This document shows positions 9,352 to 18,793 of a stretch of 64,000 bases of DNA, piece by piece (the stretch's first letter is position 1; every line of letters starts with the position of its first letter). The notes under the pieces were generated by a model, which was not told the origin of the DNA, searched no databases, and saw only the letters and a list, made by a program, of their open reading frames with translations. Made by a program: the position numbers and the translations under genes. The stretch is from the NCBI RefSeq assembly GCF_900105155.1, contig NZ_LT629762.1, positions 2,170,001-2,234,000 of the forward strand, given 5' to 3'. This DNA comes from Pseudomonas prosekii (lineage in GTDB: Bacteria > Pseudomonadota > Gammaproteobacteria > Pseudomonadales > Pseudomonadaceae).

Positions 9352-10878
9352 GTGAACCGGCCTACGCCAGTAAAAACCGATAACTTCTTCCTGCTGATCT
9401 TCCGTGCACTGCGCCACCGCCGTGTACCGATTGCATTGCGCATTGCCAGCCATAACGTGATCCTGGTCGCTCTGGCCCTGGTGATTTATGCCTGTGTAAT
9501 GGGTTTGCAGTTCAAGCAGGCCATGCACGAGCAGGCTGATGCGCTGGGCGAAAGCCTGACCACGCAGACCGCCACCTCGGCCACTGAGCTATTGGTGTCC
9601 AACGACATCCTCAGCCTCAACGTGCTGCTCAACAACCTGACGAAAAATAAACTGGTGGCCCACGCCGCCATTTATAGCGTGGATAACCGTATCCTCGCCG
9701 AGTCTGGCCAGCGCCCCAAGCACAGCCTGCTGGGCGAAGCTGAAGGCATGTATGAGAGCAAGATTACTTTCCAGGATGTCAGCGCCGGGCAACTGCGCAT
9801 CAGCCTGGACATGGATCAGTTCCAGCAGCCGATGACCATCAGCCTGCAAAGCATGGGCATTTTGAGCGCGATTCTGCTGGCCTTGTCGCTGGCCTTGAGC
9901 CTGCGCCTGGGTCGCCATATCTCGACGCCGCTGCTGCAATTGCGCGTGTGGCTGCGCAACATCGACGAATACACCCCGGCCACTGAGCGTCAGGATGAGA
10001 TCGGCGACCTCGCGCGTCAGTTGCACGCCAATTTCGCCCCGGAACCGACCGAACCGGAGCCGACGCCCGAGCCTGAATTCGATGACGAGGATTACGACGA
10101 AGAGGCTGATCCAGCCTTCGAAGTACGTAACCTCCGCGATCCGAGCTTTGACGAAACCAAACCGGTTGCTGGCCTCAAGCCTGCTCCGCGTCAGGTGGTC
10201 AGCACCGTTGAAGACGATGACGACGAAGACCCGTTCGCCGATCTGCGCGACGTAGCCGTCGATACCGCGCCGAAAACCCTGGCAAAACCGGTGATCTCCA
10301 ACGTTCCGCAGCACAGCGCCGTGTTGGCCGTGCAGTTGGGCGCACAGGATCAACTGCGTCGCCTGCCGCGCACGCGCCTTGAGGAACTGCTCAAGCGCTA
10401 TCGCGATTGCCTCGATCAGGCCGCTTCGCTGTATCAAAGCGAGCTGCACACGCTGAACGATGGCAGCACGCTGATGCTGTTCCACACCGAAGACAGCGGC
10501 GACGATTACCTGACCAACGCAATTTGCTGCGGCGAATTGCTCCGCGCCTTGGGCCATCAGTTGCAGATTGAAGTCGCGGACAGTGGCATCACGCTGCAAT
10601 TGCAGCTGGGCCTGACGCTGGGTGACGAGTTGTTTGGCTTGAGCCAGATTGATCTGCTGCTGACCGAAGCGGCGCAGGACGCCTTGGCCCTGTCGCAACA
10701 CAGCCGCAATCTGCTGCTGGTGGAGCGCAAGATCAGCGACGACGCCTTGATCCGCCAACGTGCGCGGATCCGCCCGATCGCCAGCCCGGAAGGCGCGTGC
10801 TGCGTGGAGCGGTTGATGGAGCCTTATCCATCGATGCTCGAGCGGCAACTGGCGCGGATGCACGAGCGCCGGGCGTAA
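9352..10878 (+). CDS. Inner-membrane protein, AhpA/SMP type, with cyclase-like C-terminus
   Basis: 508 residues from a GTG start preceded by GAGC. One membrane segment lies at about 30-52 and a second at about 163-185, with a periplasmic stretch between them and a HAMP-like segment after. Next comes a strongly acidic, probably disordered region (about 225-300, runs of Asp and Glu). The final 200 residues (AVLAVQLG, then LLKRYRDCLDQAASL, then NDGSTLMLFHTED) recall the fold of class III nucleotidyl cyclases but lack obvious metal-binding aspartates. This is the PA4961 position next to serB. The AhpA/YtjB (SMP) membership is from recollection; the function is unknown. Confidence 0.7.
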   Translation: MNRPTPVKTDNFFLLIFRALRHRRVPIALRIASHNVILVALALVIYACVMGLQFKQAMHEQADALGESLTTQTATSATELLVSNDILSLNVLLNNLTKNKLVAHAAIYSVDNRILAESGQRPKHSLLGEAEGMYESKITFQDVSAGQLRISLDMDQFQQPMTISLQSMGILSAILLALSLALSLRLGRHISTPLLQLRVWLRNIDEYTPATERQDEIGDLARQLHANFAPEPTEPEPTPEPEFDDEDYDEEADPAFEVRNLRDPSFDETKPVAGLKPAPRQVVSTVEDDDDEDPFADLRDVAVDTAPKTLAKPVISNVPQHSAVLAVQLGAQDQLRRLPRTRLEELLKRYRDCLDQAASLYQSELHTLNDGSTLMLFHTEDSGDDYLTNAICCGELLRALGHQLQIEVADSGITLQLQLGLTLGDELFGLSQIDLLLTEAAQDALALSQHSRNLLLVERKISDDALIRQRARIRPIASPEGACCVERLMEPYPSMLERQLARMHERRA

Positions 10879-10890
10879 AAGCCCTGCTAT

Positions 10891-10930
10891 AAAAAAACCC
10901 GCAGCCGAGTGATTGGCTGCGGGTTTTTTG
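10891..10930. terminator. Strong Rho-independent terminator
   Basis: The stem CCCGCAGCC / GGCTGCGGG with an 8-base loop is preceded by A7 and followed by T6, so it can work in both directions. It starts 12 bp after the stop of the 9352-10878 gene. Confidence 0.92.
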
Positions 10931-10961
10931 TTGGGCAGGAATTGTATTTACCCCAAGAACC

Positions 10962-11233
10962 ACCCCTCTCCCTAACCCTCTCCCCAGAGGGGCGAGGGGA
11001 CTGACCGAGTTGTCCTCTCGAGTTACATCGACCTGGGATATCGAGTCGAACTCAGGTGTTGAACAGCACGAAGATCTGCTCCCTTTCCCTCCGCCCTTGG
11101 AGCGAGGGGACTGAGCGAGTTGTCCTCTCGAGTTACATCGACCTGGGATATCGGGTCGAACTCAGGTGTTGAACAGCATGAAGATCTGCTCCCTTCCCCT
11201 CTCCCCCTTGGGGAGAGGGTTGGGGTGAGGGGT
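10962..11233. repeat. Inverted-end element with internal 110-bp tandem duplication
   Basis: The outer ends are near-perfect inverted repeats of about 24 bp (acccctctccctaaccctct and, at the far end, gagggttggggtgaggggt). Inside, a unit starting gcgaggggactga occurs at 10992 and again at 11102 (period 110 bp) with only a few differences. The junction of the two units holds a worn copy of the end sequence. No coding potential is evident. Such ends are known as a REP-like family in many Gammaproteobacteria. This fills most of the 455-bp gap after the terminator. Confidence 0.85.
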
Positions 11234-11283
11234 GACTCTCAAGCCGGACACCTGTTCCAGGCACCCATCAGTCAATCCACAGA

Positions 11284-11313
11284 AACAACAAAGCCCGCAT
11301 CTCTGCAGGCTTT
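11284..11313 (-). terminator. Terminator after the PqiC-like lipoprotein gene
   Basis: On the minus strand, AAAGCCTGC and GCGGGCTTT pair around a short loop and are followed by a T-rich tract (GTTGTTT). It lies about 20 bp after the stop of the lipoprotein gene. Confidence 0.75.
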
Positions 11314-11333
11314 GTGTCGGGTCAATCCAGGCT

Positions 11334-12047
11334 TTAGAACCTGAACACTTCCATATCGGTGCGGATCGGCGAGGCCATTGGGATCTTCGGCTGCTTGTCC
11401 TGCTCCGCCGCCGGCGCTACGGGCTTGGGATTCTTTTTACGCGGTGCGTCCGCGATTGGCGGCTGGTTGGCCAATGGCTTCAGCGCCACCGACAGTTGCT
11501 GGGCCAGACGCTGCAGCAACACACCTTGCGCCTGCACCTGCGCCGCCGTGTCACCGGCATGTTGCTCTTGCAGATGAATGATGCGGTTATCGCGAACCTG
11601 GCCACGACGGTCGATCAAACGCCATTGTGCATCGAGGATCGCCGGTTGCGACTCACCGGAATCCAGGCGAGTAATCGTCAGCAGCACCTGCACATCCGGG
11701 GCGAAGCCCAATGTCGCTGGCGCGAGGACCACGCGCTGGCTGTCGAGATGACCGGCAACCTGACGCAGCAGCAGTTGATCGATGTCCGAAGACAGGCTTC
11801 CCGCCCAACGACCATCGGCCGACGCCTGGAGGCTGCCGTCCGGCTGGCGTTGCAGCAGTGTTTCGCGTTGCAGGTAATCGGCAATCGTTACCGGGCCCAG
11901 CAGTACCGCCATGCCAGCGCTTTGCGCAGGCTGAGCCGGACTTCCGCTGTCCAGCTGATACAGCGACACCGGTTGGTGTGTGCTGCAACCCGCCAGGCCA
12001 AGAACACCGGCGAGCATCAAAATAAACGGAAGGCGCAGAGCAGTCAT
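11334..12047 (-). CDS. PqiC-type outer-membrane lipoprotein
   Basis: 237 residues. The signal peptide ends in the lipobox LAGC, making Cys21 the lipidated residue. The body matches the ABC-transport auxiliary lipoprotein (PqiC/YmbA) family: VSLYQLDSG, then VLLGPVTIADYLQR, then the basic/polar middle and the conserved DAQWRLIDRRG strand. The last 45 residues are rich in Pro, Lys and Ala. Family members work with MCE proteins (PqiAB) in lipid transport across the envelope, but no pqiA or pqiB lies nearby. It sits 185 bp after parC on the same strand. Confidence 0.8.
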   Translation of the reverse strand: MTALRLPFILMLAGVLGLAGCSTHQPVSLYQLDSGSPAQPAQSAGMAVLLGPVTIADYLQRETLLQRQPDGSLQASADGRWAGSLSSDIDQLLLRQVAGHLDSQRVVLAPATLGFAPDVQVLLTITRLDSGESQPAILDAQWRLIDRRGQVRDNRIIHLQEQHAGDTAAQVQAQGVLLQRLAQQLSVALKPLANQPPIADAPRKKNPKPVAPAAEQDKQPKIPMASPIRTDMEVFRF

Positions 12048-12177
12048 CGTCCCATCCAGGTGGCTGCCACAAGGCTAACCACAGTGAAAATACTCAATAA
12101 ATATGAAGAACGCTCGGCCACGCCGGCGCTTGAAAGGCCATATCATCCGTGAATATGCGTTCCGACTCCAGCGCCAA

Positions 12178-12214
12178 AGCGTCGATCTACGCGTTAAATC
12201 GTAGATCGAGCGCT
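12178..12214. terminator. Palindrome after parC, possible terminator
   Basis: Inverted arms CGATCTACG and CGTAGATCG (extended by AGCG / CGCT) surround a short loop 19 bp beyond the parC stop codon. There is no T-run, so it could be an RNA-stabilising hairpin or a protein site rather than a Rho-independent terminator. Confidence 0.4.
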
Positions 12215-12232
12215 CTAGGACGCTTAATTGAG

Positions 12233-14491
12233 CTATTCGACGAGCAGCGCATCGACCCGCTGGAAGCCCCTTGGCAACTTGTTGCCGCGACGCCCACGCT
12301 CACCTTTGTAGTGTTCGAGGTCGTCGGCCTTCAGTGACAAGGTACGTTTTCCGGCCTGCAGCACCAGGGTGACGCCTTCCGGCAGCACGGCGATGTCCGT
12401 GACATATTCTTCGCGACTGGCAACCCGCTCACCGGAAATCCCGATGATCTTGTTGCCTTTGCCCTTACCTAATTGTGGCAGGTCGCTGATCTTGAAGATC
12501 AGTAGGCGACCTTCGGTCGTCACCGACGCCAGCCAGTTATTCTCGCGATCGGTCACCGGACGCGGAAGAATCACTTTCGAGTTGTTCGGCAGGCTCAGCA
12601 GCGCTTTACCGGCCTTGTTCTTGGCCTGAAAGTCTTCACCCTTGACCACAAACCCGTAGCCGGCATCCGACGCGATCACGTACAGCGAATCGTCTTCGGG
12701 CATCAGCACGCATTCAAAGGTTGCGCCTGGCGGCGGCGTCAGACGACCGGTCAGCGGTTCGCCTTGGCCACGGGCCGAAGGCAGCGTGTGCGACGGCACC
12801 GAATAGCTGCGACCGGTGGAGTCGATAAACACCGCAAACTGGTTGGAACGTCCCGGCGCCAAGGCTTTGAAGCCATCGCCGGCCTTATAGGACAGCCCGG
12901 TCGCGTCGATTTCGTGCCCCTTGGCCGAGCGCACCCAGCCTTTTTCCGAGAGCACCACCGTGACTTTCTCGTTCGGCAGCAGATCGTGCTCGGTCAGCGC
13001 TTTGGCTTCAGCGCGTTCGACGATTGGCGAACGGCGGTCGTCGCCATAGGTTTCGGCGTCCTTGATCAGCTCGGTGCGTACCAGTTTTTTCAGCTTGGCT
13101 TCGCTGCCCAGCAAGGCTTGCAGCTTGGCTTGTTCCTTGAGCAATTCATCCTGCTCGGCGCGCAGCTTCATTTCTTCAAGTCGCGCCAACTGCCGCAGAC
13201 GAGTGTCGAGAATGTAGTCGGCCTGGATTTCGCTGAGCGCAAAACGCGCGATCAGTGCGGCCTTCGGGTGTTCCTCGGTGCGGATGATGTGGATCACTTC
13301 ATCCAGGTTGAGGTAGGCAATCAGCAAACCGTCCAACAGGTGCAAGCGACGCTCGACCTTGTCGAGGCGGAACTGCAGGCGGCGGCGCACGGTGCGCACG
13401 CGGAATTCCAGCCACTCGACCAGCAACGCGCGCAGGTTTTTCAGCTGCGGTTTGCCGTCGAGCCCGATGATGTTGATGTTGACCCGATAGCTCGATTCCA
13501 GCTCAGTGCTGGCGAACAAATGCTGCATCAGCGCATCGTGGTCAAAGTTCTTGCGCGCGCCCGGAATGATCACGATCCGGCACGGGTTTTCGTGGTCGGA
13601 CTCGTCACGCAAGTCGGCAATCTGCGGTGCTTTGGACGGCTTGGCCTGCATCATCGCGGCGATCTGTTCCAGCACCTTGGCCCCGGAGACCTGATGCGGC
13701 AACGCGGTGACGATGATGTCGCCGTCCTCGATGTGGTAAACGGCGCGCATGCGTACCGAGCCCTTGCCGGTTTCGTACATCTTCAGCAGGTCGGCGCGCG
13801 GCGTGATGATTTCCGCTTCGGTCGGGTAGTCCGGGCCCTGAATGTGCTCGCAGAGCTGTTCGACCGTGGCTTTCGGCTCATCGAGCAAACGCACGCACGC
13901 CGTCGCGACTTCGCGCAGGTTGTGCGGCGGCACATCGGTGGCCATGCCAACGGCGATGCCAGTGGTGCCATTGAGCAGGATGTTCGGCAAACGCGCCGGC
14001 AACACCAGCGGCTCGTCGAGTGTGCCGTCGAAGTTCGGGCCCCAATCCGCGGTGCCCTGCCCCAGCTCGCTGAGCAGCACTTCGGAATAACGCGACAAAC
14101 GCGCTTCGGTGTAACGCATGGCGGCGAAGGACTTCGGATCGTCCGGCGCACCCCAGTTGCCCTGACCGTCGACCAGCGTGTAGCGATAGCTGAACGGCTG
14201 GGCCATCAGGACCATGGCTTCATAGCAGGCCGAATCGCCGTGCGGGTGGAATTTACCGAGCACGTCACCGACGGTACGCGCCGATTTCTTGTGCTTGGAA
14301 TCGGCGTCCAGCCCCAACTCGCTCATCGCGTAGATGATGCGCCGCTGTACCGGTTTCAGGCCGTCGCCGATGTGCGGCAAGGCGCGGTCCATGATCACGT
14401 ACATGGAATAGTTGAGGTAGGCATTTTCGGTGAAGTCAGCCAGTGACCGGCGCTCTACACCGTCCAAGCTGAGATCAAGGGAGTCGCTCAT
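12233..14491 (-). CDS. parC: DNA topoisomerase IV subunit A (ParC)
   Basis: DNA-cleaving subunit of the chromosome-decatenating topoisomerase, 752 residues. The catalytic tyrosine is Tyr127 ([10 protein letters not shown]). The quinolone-resistance region [11 protein letters not shown] carries the wild-type Ser87 and Glu91. A C-terminal beta-pinwheel covers about 490-745. The start at 14491 ([12 protein letters not shown]) is preferred over one 63 bp upstream because the latter overlaps the upstream gene. It is the seventh gene after nudF in the minus-strand run that also includes parE. Confidence 0.97.
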   Translation of the reverse strand: MSDSLDLSLDGVERRSLADFTENAYLNYSMYVIMDRALPHIGDGLKPVQRRIIYAMSELGLDADSKHKKSARTVGDVLGKFHPHGDSACYEAMVLMAQPFSYRYTLVDGQGNWGAPDDPKSFAAMRYTEARLSRYSEVLLSELGQGTADWGPNFDGTLDEPLVLPARLPNILLNGTTGIAVGMATDVPPHNLREVATACVRLLDEPKATVEQLCEHIQGPDYPTEAEIITPRADLLKMYETGKGSVRMRAVYHIEDGDIIVTALPHQVSGAKVLEQIAAMMQAKPSKAPQIADLRDESDHENPCRIVIIPGARKNFDHDALMQHLFASTELESSYRVNINIIGLDGKPQLKNLRALLVEWLEFRVRTVRRRLQFRLDKVERRLHLLDGLLIAYLNLDEVIHIIRTEEHPKAALIARFALSEIQADYILDTRLRQLARLEEMKLRAEQDELLKEQAKLQALLGSEAKLKKLVRTELIKDAETYGDDRRSPIVERAEAKALTEHDLLPNEKVTVVLSEKGWVRSAKGHEIDATGLSYKAGDGFKALAPGRSNQFAVFIDSTGRSYSVPSHTLPSARGQGEPLTGRLTPPPGATFECVLMPEDDSLYVIASDAGYGFVVKGEDFQAKNKAGKALLSLPNNSKVILPRPVTDRENNWLASVTTEGRLLIFKISDLPQLGKGKGNKIIGISGERVASREEYVTDIAVLPEGVTLVLQAGKRTLSLKADDLEHYKGERGRRGNKLPRGFQRVDALLVE

Positions 14492-14501
14492 GCGGGCCTC
14501 A

Positions 14502-15023
14502 TTATTTCGTGGTCTGGCGCAGCAGCATGGTGCCACCGCGCTGGGTAAATTCAAGTTTGTTCAGTGCGCTCATGCCGAGCAGCACCTGATTGCCATCCAG
14601 GCCTGGCGCGACCAGCGCGCGAACATCACGCAGCACGATATCGCCCAGTTGCAGCCGATCGATGCGGGTTCGGTAACCCTGGCTCAAGCCATTGGCGGTG
14701 CTCAGGGTCACGCCGAAGCCCTTCTCCAGTTTCAAGCGCTGCGCGACGCTGACCGGAATCGCCACATCGGTGGCCCCGGTGTCGAGCATGAAATCCACCG
14801 GCTGACCGTTGATCTGGCCGCTGGCGACAAAATGCCCTTGGTGATTGCCCACCAGTTTCACTTCGATAAAACCTTCGCCCTGCTGTGAAACAACCTCGGC
14901 GTTGGGGTTTTGCTGACGTTGTTCCCACTGGCCGAAAAACCGCGTCGCCAGAAAAAGCGCCGCGCACCAGGCCAAAATCATCAAGACCCGACCGGCGCGT
15001 TTGCCCGGCGGCTGCTGGCTCAT
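14502..15023 (-). CDS. Membrane-anchored retropepsin-like aspartic protease
   Basis: 173 residues: a basic N-terminus, one membrane segment at about 12-30, then a retroviral-type aspartic protease fold facing the periplasm. The active-site motif is [11 protein letters not shown], the expected D-T/S-G signature; a single-domain protein of this size must pair as a dimer. It matches the family of clan AA proteases found beside parC in Pseudomonas. It starts inside the end of the phytase-like gene (4-bp overlap) and stops 10 bp before parC. The substrate is unknown. Confidence 0.85.
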   Translation of the reverse strand: MSQQPPGKRAGRVLMILAWCAALFLATRFFGQWEQRQQNPNAEVVSQQGEGFIEVKLVGNHQGHFVASGQINGQPVDFMLDTGATDVAIPVSVAQRLKLEKGFGVTLSTANGLSQGYRTRIDRLQLGDIVLRDVRALVAPGLDGNQVLLGMSALNKLEFTQRGGTMLLRQTTK

Positions 15024-16009
15024 GGCTTGGCACCCCAGCCACCTTCAGGCGCGGCGAAGCGCCAGATGATCGGGCGAACTTCACCGTCGGCGCGCACCCC
15101 GAAGTTGTTGTCGATGCCGATCCAGGCACCGTCGGCGTTCACCACCAGCGCTTCCGCCAGACCATAAGCCTGTGGATAACGGCGTTGTTCCTGCAGCGCT
15201 TCGTCGGCATACGACCAGCAACGCTCGACTTTCGCCGTCAGCGCATCGCGTCGACAGATCTGAAACGCGTTGCGTTCGAGGGTAAACAGCTTGCCGTTGA
15301 ACAACGACAAGTCGGCAAAATCCCGGGAAACCGCGCGCGCTCTAGGAAACTGCGCGGGTTGCATCTCCAGCCCGGCTTCGCTCAACAGCACGCAGCGACC
15401 GTCGCAATCCCAGACGGTTTGCTGACGTTTGATCAGCAGCAATCCACGGCTTTCACGCTCGGCAGCCAGCCACAAGGCATTGCCTTCCGGGTTGATCGCC
15501 AGGCCTTCGAACAAGGCGTTGAAACGCAGCAACATGCCGCTGGCCCGGGCTTCGCGCACCAGCATCGGCGAAATCTTCAGCCACGACGCGGCGCCCTGCG
15601 GTGTCACTTGCAGCACGGCGGCGTGGGATTCGCTGACGATGTACCGGTTACCGGCGCTGTCGCAGGTGATGCCTTCAAAATCCAGATCACCGCCGCGCAC
15701 AAACGACGCCGCCCAGGTCCGCGAACTCAGGCCCAGCGGCAAACCGCTGTCGGGCACCGGCGGTACGTCGATGCGCACGGCTTCGGCCTGCCAGGGTTCG
15801 GCGCGGGTATCGAGACGGTAGATTTGGTCGTCATCGCGATCAGAAATTGTCCACAGCTCCTGACCGCATTGCGCCAGCCCCGACAGGTTGCCGCCGCGCA
15901 TGCCATCGACGGCATGCTCGGACACCAGGCGCAGCTGCGGCGCCGGCTCGGCCGACGCCGTTGCCGAAACCAGCAGCCAGACACACGCCAGGGCAAAGCC
16001 AAAACGCAT
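15020..16009 (-). CDS. Esterase-like activity of phytase family protein
   Basis: 329 residues with a signal peptide (about 1-20, ending ATASA) and therefore exported. The rest reads as a beta-propeller: repeated strands with LSGLAQCGQELWTISDRDDDQIY, DFEGITCDSAGNRYIVSES and FEGLAINPEGNALWLAAER, typical of the 'phytase-like' domain. The true substrate is unknown. The start codon overlaps the parE stop by one base (TGATG), and the 3' end overlaps the protease gene by 4 bp, so translation is probably coupled. Confidence 0.85.
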   Translation of the reverse strand: MRFGFALACVWLLVSATASAEPAPQLRLVSEHAVDGMRGGNLSGLAQCGQELWTISDRDDDQIYRLDTRAEPWQAEAVRIDVPPVPDSGLPLGLSSRTWAASFVRGGDLDFEGITCDSAGNRYIVSESHAAVLQVTPQGAASWLKISPMLVREARASGMLLRFNALFEGLAINPEGNALWLAAERESRGLLLIKRQQTVWDCDGRCVLLSEAGLEMQPAQFPRARAVSRDFADLSLFNGKLFTLERNAFQICRRDALTAKVERCWSYADEALQEQRRYPQAYGLAEALVVNADGAWIGIDNNFGVRADGEVRPIIWRFAAPEGGWGAKP

Positions 16010-17913
16010 CAGCCGAGCACCTCGGCCAGGTCACCCTTGGACTCCAGCCACGACTTGCGATCACCGGCGCGTTTCTTCGCCAGCAGCATGTCCATCATTT
16101 CCGAGGTCGCTTCGAAATCGTCCAGCGTCAACTGCACCAGACGCCGGGTGTTCGGGTCCATGGTGGTTTCGCGCAGTTGCGGCGGGTTCATTTCACCCAG
16201 ACCTTTAAATCGGGTGACCTGCGGTTTGCCGCGTTTTTTCTCGGCGACCAGACGATCGAGAATGCCATCGCGCTCGGCTTCGTCCAGCGCGTAGTAAATC
16301 TCTTTGCCCAAGTCGATGCGGTACAGCGGCGGCATCGCCACGTAGACGTGACCGGCATCCACCAACGGGCGGAAATGCTGGACGAACAACGCGCACAGCA
16401 AAGTGGCGATGTGCAGACCGTCGGAGTCGGCGTCGGCGAGGATGCAGATCTTGCCGTAACGCAGCTGCGCAATGTCCGCCGAGCCCGGATCGACCCCGAT
16501 CGCCACGGCGATGTTGTGCACTTCCTGGCTGGCGAGCACTTCGCTGCCATCGACTTCCCAGGTGTTGAGGATCTTGCCGCGCAACGGCAGGATCGCCTGG
16601 AATTCCTTGTCCCGCGCTTGTTTGGCGGAACCGCCGGCGGAATCACCTTCGACCAGAAACAGCTCGGAACGCATCGGGTCCTGCCCGGCGCAATCCGCCA
16701 GTTTGCCCGGCAGCGCCGGACCGGCAGTCACGCGTTTGCGCTCGACTTTTTTACTCGCTTTCAGACGACGGCCGGCGTTGTTGATCGCCAGTTCCGCCAG
16801 GAGCATGCCGGTTTCCGGGTGCGCGTTGAGCCACAGACTGAACGCATCCTTGACCACCCCGGAGACAAACGCCGCCGCTTCACGCGAGGACAGGCGTTCC
16901 TTGGTCTGGCCGGAGAATTGCGGCTCCTGCATCTTCATCGACAGGACGAAGGCAATGCGTTCCCAGACGTCTTCCGGCGCAAGCTTCACACCGCGCGGCA
17001 GCAGGCTGCGGAATTCACAGAATTCGCGCATCGCATCGAGCAAGCCCTGACGCAAACCGTTGACGTGGGTACCGCCCTGCGCCGTCGGGATCAGGTTGAC
17101 GTAGCTTTCCTGAACGCTGTCGCCACCTTCCGGCAACCACAGCAGCGCCCAATCCACCGCTTCTTTATTACCGGCGAGGCTGCCGCAGAATGGCTCGTCG
17201 GGCAGACGTTCAAAACCGTTGACCGCGTCCACCAGATACGAGCGCAGACCGTCTTCGTAATGCCATTCGACTTTCTCGCCGCTGGCCTTGTCTTCAAAAC
17301 TGACCAGCAGCCCCGGGCACAGCACGGCTTTAGCCTTGAGCACGTGCTTGAGGCGGCTGATGGAGAATTTTGGTGAGTCGAAATATTTCGGGTCCGGCGC
17401 GAAGAACACGCTGGTGCCGGTGTTGCGCTTGCCGACGGTGCCAATCACTTCCAGTTCGGTTTTTTTGTAACCGTCCGCGAAAGTCATCTGATATTCGTTG
17501 CCGTCACGCTTTACGCGCACCCGGACTTCGTTCGACAAGGCGTTGACCACGGAAATACCCACCCCGTGCAAACCGCCGGAGAACTGGTAGTTCTTGTTGG
17601 AAAACTTGCCGCCCGCATGGAGTTTGGTGAGGATCAGCTCAACGCCCGACACGCCCTCTTCCGGGTGAATGTCGACCGGCATGCCACGCCCGTCATCGCT
17701 GACTTCCAGCGAATGATCGGCGTGCAGGATGACCTGCACCGTGCTCGCGTGCCCGGCCAAGGCTTCGTCGACGCTGTTGTCGATGACTTCCTGGGCCAAG
17801 TGGTTCGGCCGACTGGTGTCGGTGTACATGCCGGGGCGTTTACGCACCGGGTCGAGGCCCGAGAGGACTTCGATGGCGTCGGCGTTATAAGAGCTAGCGC
17901 TGGGAGTGGCCAT
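16009..17913 (-). CDS. parE: DNA topoisomerase IV subunit B (ParE)
   Basis: ATPase subunit of topoisomerase IV, 634 residues, the usual length. The GHKL ATP-binding blocks are DNSVDEALAGHA, DDGRGMPVD and GGLHGVGISVVNALS. The TOPRIM motifs are LVEGDSAGG and DADSDGLHIATLL. It lies 41 bp after yqiA and two genes ahead of parC, the normal Pseudomonas arrangement in which both subunits come from one transcript. Confidence 0.97.
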   Translation of the reverse strand: MATPSASSYNADAIEVLSGLDPVRKRPGMYTDTSRPNHLAQEVIDNSVDEALAGHASTVQVILHADHSLEVSDDGRGMPVDIHPEEGVSGVELILTKLHAGGKFSNKNYQFSGGLHGVGISVVNALSNEVRVRVKRDGNEYQMTFADGYKKTELEVIGTVGKRNTGTSVFFAPDPKYFDSPKFSISRLKHVLKAKAVLCPGLLVSFEDKASGEKVEWHYEDGLRSYLVDAVNGFERLPDEPFCGSLAGNKEAVDWALLWLPEGGDSVQESYVNLIPTAQGGTHVNGLRQGLLDAMREFCEFRSLLPRGVKLAPEDVWERIAFVLSMKMQEPQFSGQTKERLSSREAAAFVSGVVKDAFSLWLNAHPETGMLLAELAINNAGRRLKASKKVERKRVTAGPALPGKLADCAGQDPMRSELFLVEGDSAGGSAKQARDKEFQAILPLRGKILNTWEVDGSEVLASQEVHNIAVAIGVDPGSADIAQLRYGKICILADADSDGLHIATLLCALFVQHFRPLVDAGHVYVAMPPLYRIDLGKEIYYALDEAERDGILDRLVAEKKRGKPQVTRFKGLGEMNPPQLRETTMDPNTRRLVQLTLDDFEATSEMMDMLLAKKRAGDRKSWLESKGDLAEVLG

Positions 17914-17954
17914 GGGGTCTCGTCGTCAAATGTTCTATGAAAAGGGGCGAGGGC

Positions 17955-18563
17955 TCACAGTGCCGTGAAATCAATCGCCTGATACAAATCTGCGCCGATG
18001 CCGGCAAAACTCAACAGCGCCGGCAATCGCTCGGCAAACCCCTGGAAACCATGGTCGCCGCCGGCCTGGATACGCAACGCGCAGGCCCGGTAATACTGCT
18101 GGGCGTGGCGATAATCCAGCGTTTCATCGCCGGTCTGCAACCACACCTGAAACCGCTGCGGATCCCGAGGCGCCGGCACTTCCAGCTCGGCGAGCGCCGC
18201 CACATGGTCGTGGGTCAACTCCCAGGATTCATCGGTGTAGAGGTTTTTCTGCGTCCCCAGAAACCCGTCAAACATCCGGTGCGGACTGACGGCAGGATTG
18301 ACCAGCAACGCCTTGAGGCCATGCTGCTCAGCCAAGTGAGTCGCATAGTAGCCGCCGAGTGAGCTCCCGACTAGCAGCGGCCGCCCAAGCTCCTCGATCG
18401 CCCGATTCAACTGACCGATGGCCTCCCGCGGGTGGTGATGCAAGGCCGGCACCTGCAAGTGGTCGCTCAGGCCCAGGCGCTCCATCACATTGATCAACTG
18501 GCTGGCCTTCTTCGAGGCCGGCGCGCTGTTGAAACCGTGGATATAAAGGATCGAACCGGACAT
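17955..18563 (-). CDS. yqiA: YqiA-family alpha/beta-hydrolase (esterase)
   Basis: 202-residue alpha/beta-hydrolase. It starts MSGSILYIHGFNSAP with the oxyanion segment HGF; the nucleophile elbow is GSSLGGYYA and the late catalytic His lies in GGDHGFQGF. A longer frame reaches 58 codons upstream, but that part crosses REP-like DNA and is not conserved in type, so the start at 18563 is used. E. coli YqiA, next to cpdA and parE as here, is an esterase acting on short acyl esters and CoA thioesters. Confidence 0.9.
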   Translation of the reverse strand: MSGSILYIHGFNSAPASKKASQLINVMERLGLSDHLQVPALHHHPREAIGQLNRAIEELGRPLLVGSSLGGYYATHLAEQHGLKALLVNPAVSPHRMFDGFLGTQKNLYTDESWELTHDHVAALAELEVPAPRDPQRFQVWLQTGDETLDYRHAQQYYRACALRIQAGGDHGFQGFAERLPALLSFAGIGADLYQAIDFTAL

Positions 18564-18724
18564 TAGAGCTCCCTGAGCGTCGGGTAAAGAGACGGAGTTT
18601 ACAGGGAGACGCAGGGATCGGGGATAGGGTTGGGGAAGTTGGTGGTGTGGAGGATAAATCGGGAGCAGGCTCACTTTTACAGGGGGTTGGGGTGTATTGG
18701 GAGGGATTGTCGTTTGGCCGGACG

Positions 18725-18751
18725 CCTTCGCGGGCAAGCCTCGCTCCTACA
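18725..18751. repeat. Single REP sequence between cpdA and yqiA
   Basis: A single copy of ccttcgcgggcaagcctcgct followed by cctac lies in the 230-bp gap between cpdA and yqiA. A worn second copy (gggagcaggctcacttttac) lies about 65 bp away. REP DNA inside a transcribed run may reduce expression of the downstream genes. Confidence 0.7.
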
Positions 18752-18793
18752 AAATCAAGGGCAAATCTGCGAGCCGCCCGCGGCAACGGATAA

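Noticed and set aside
12764..14446. 560-codon plus-strand frame opposite parC
   Set aside because: Antisense shadow of parC with no recognisable domain.
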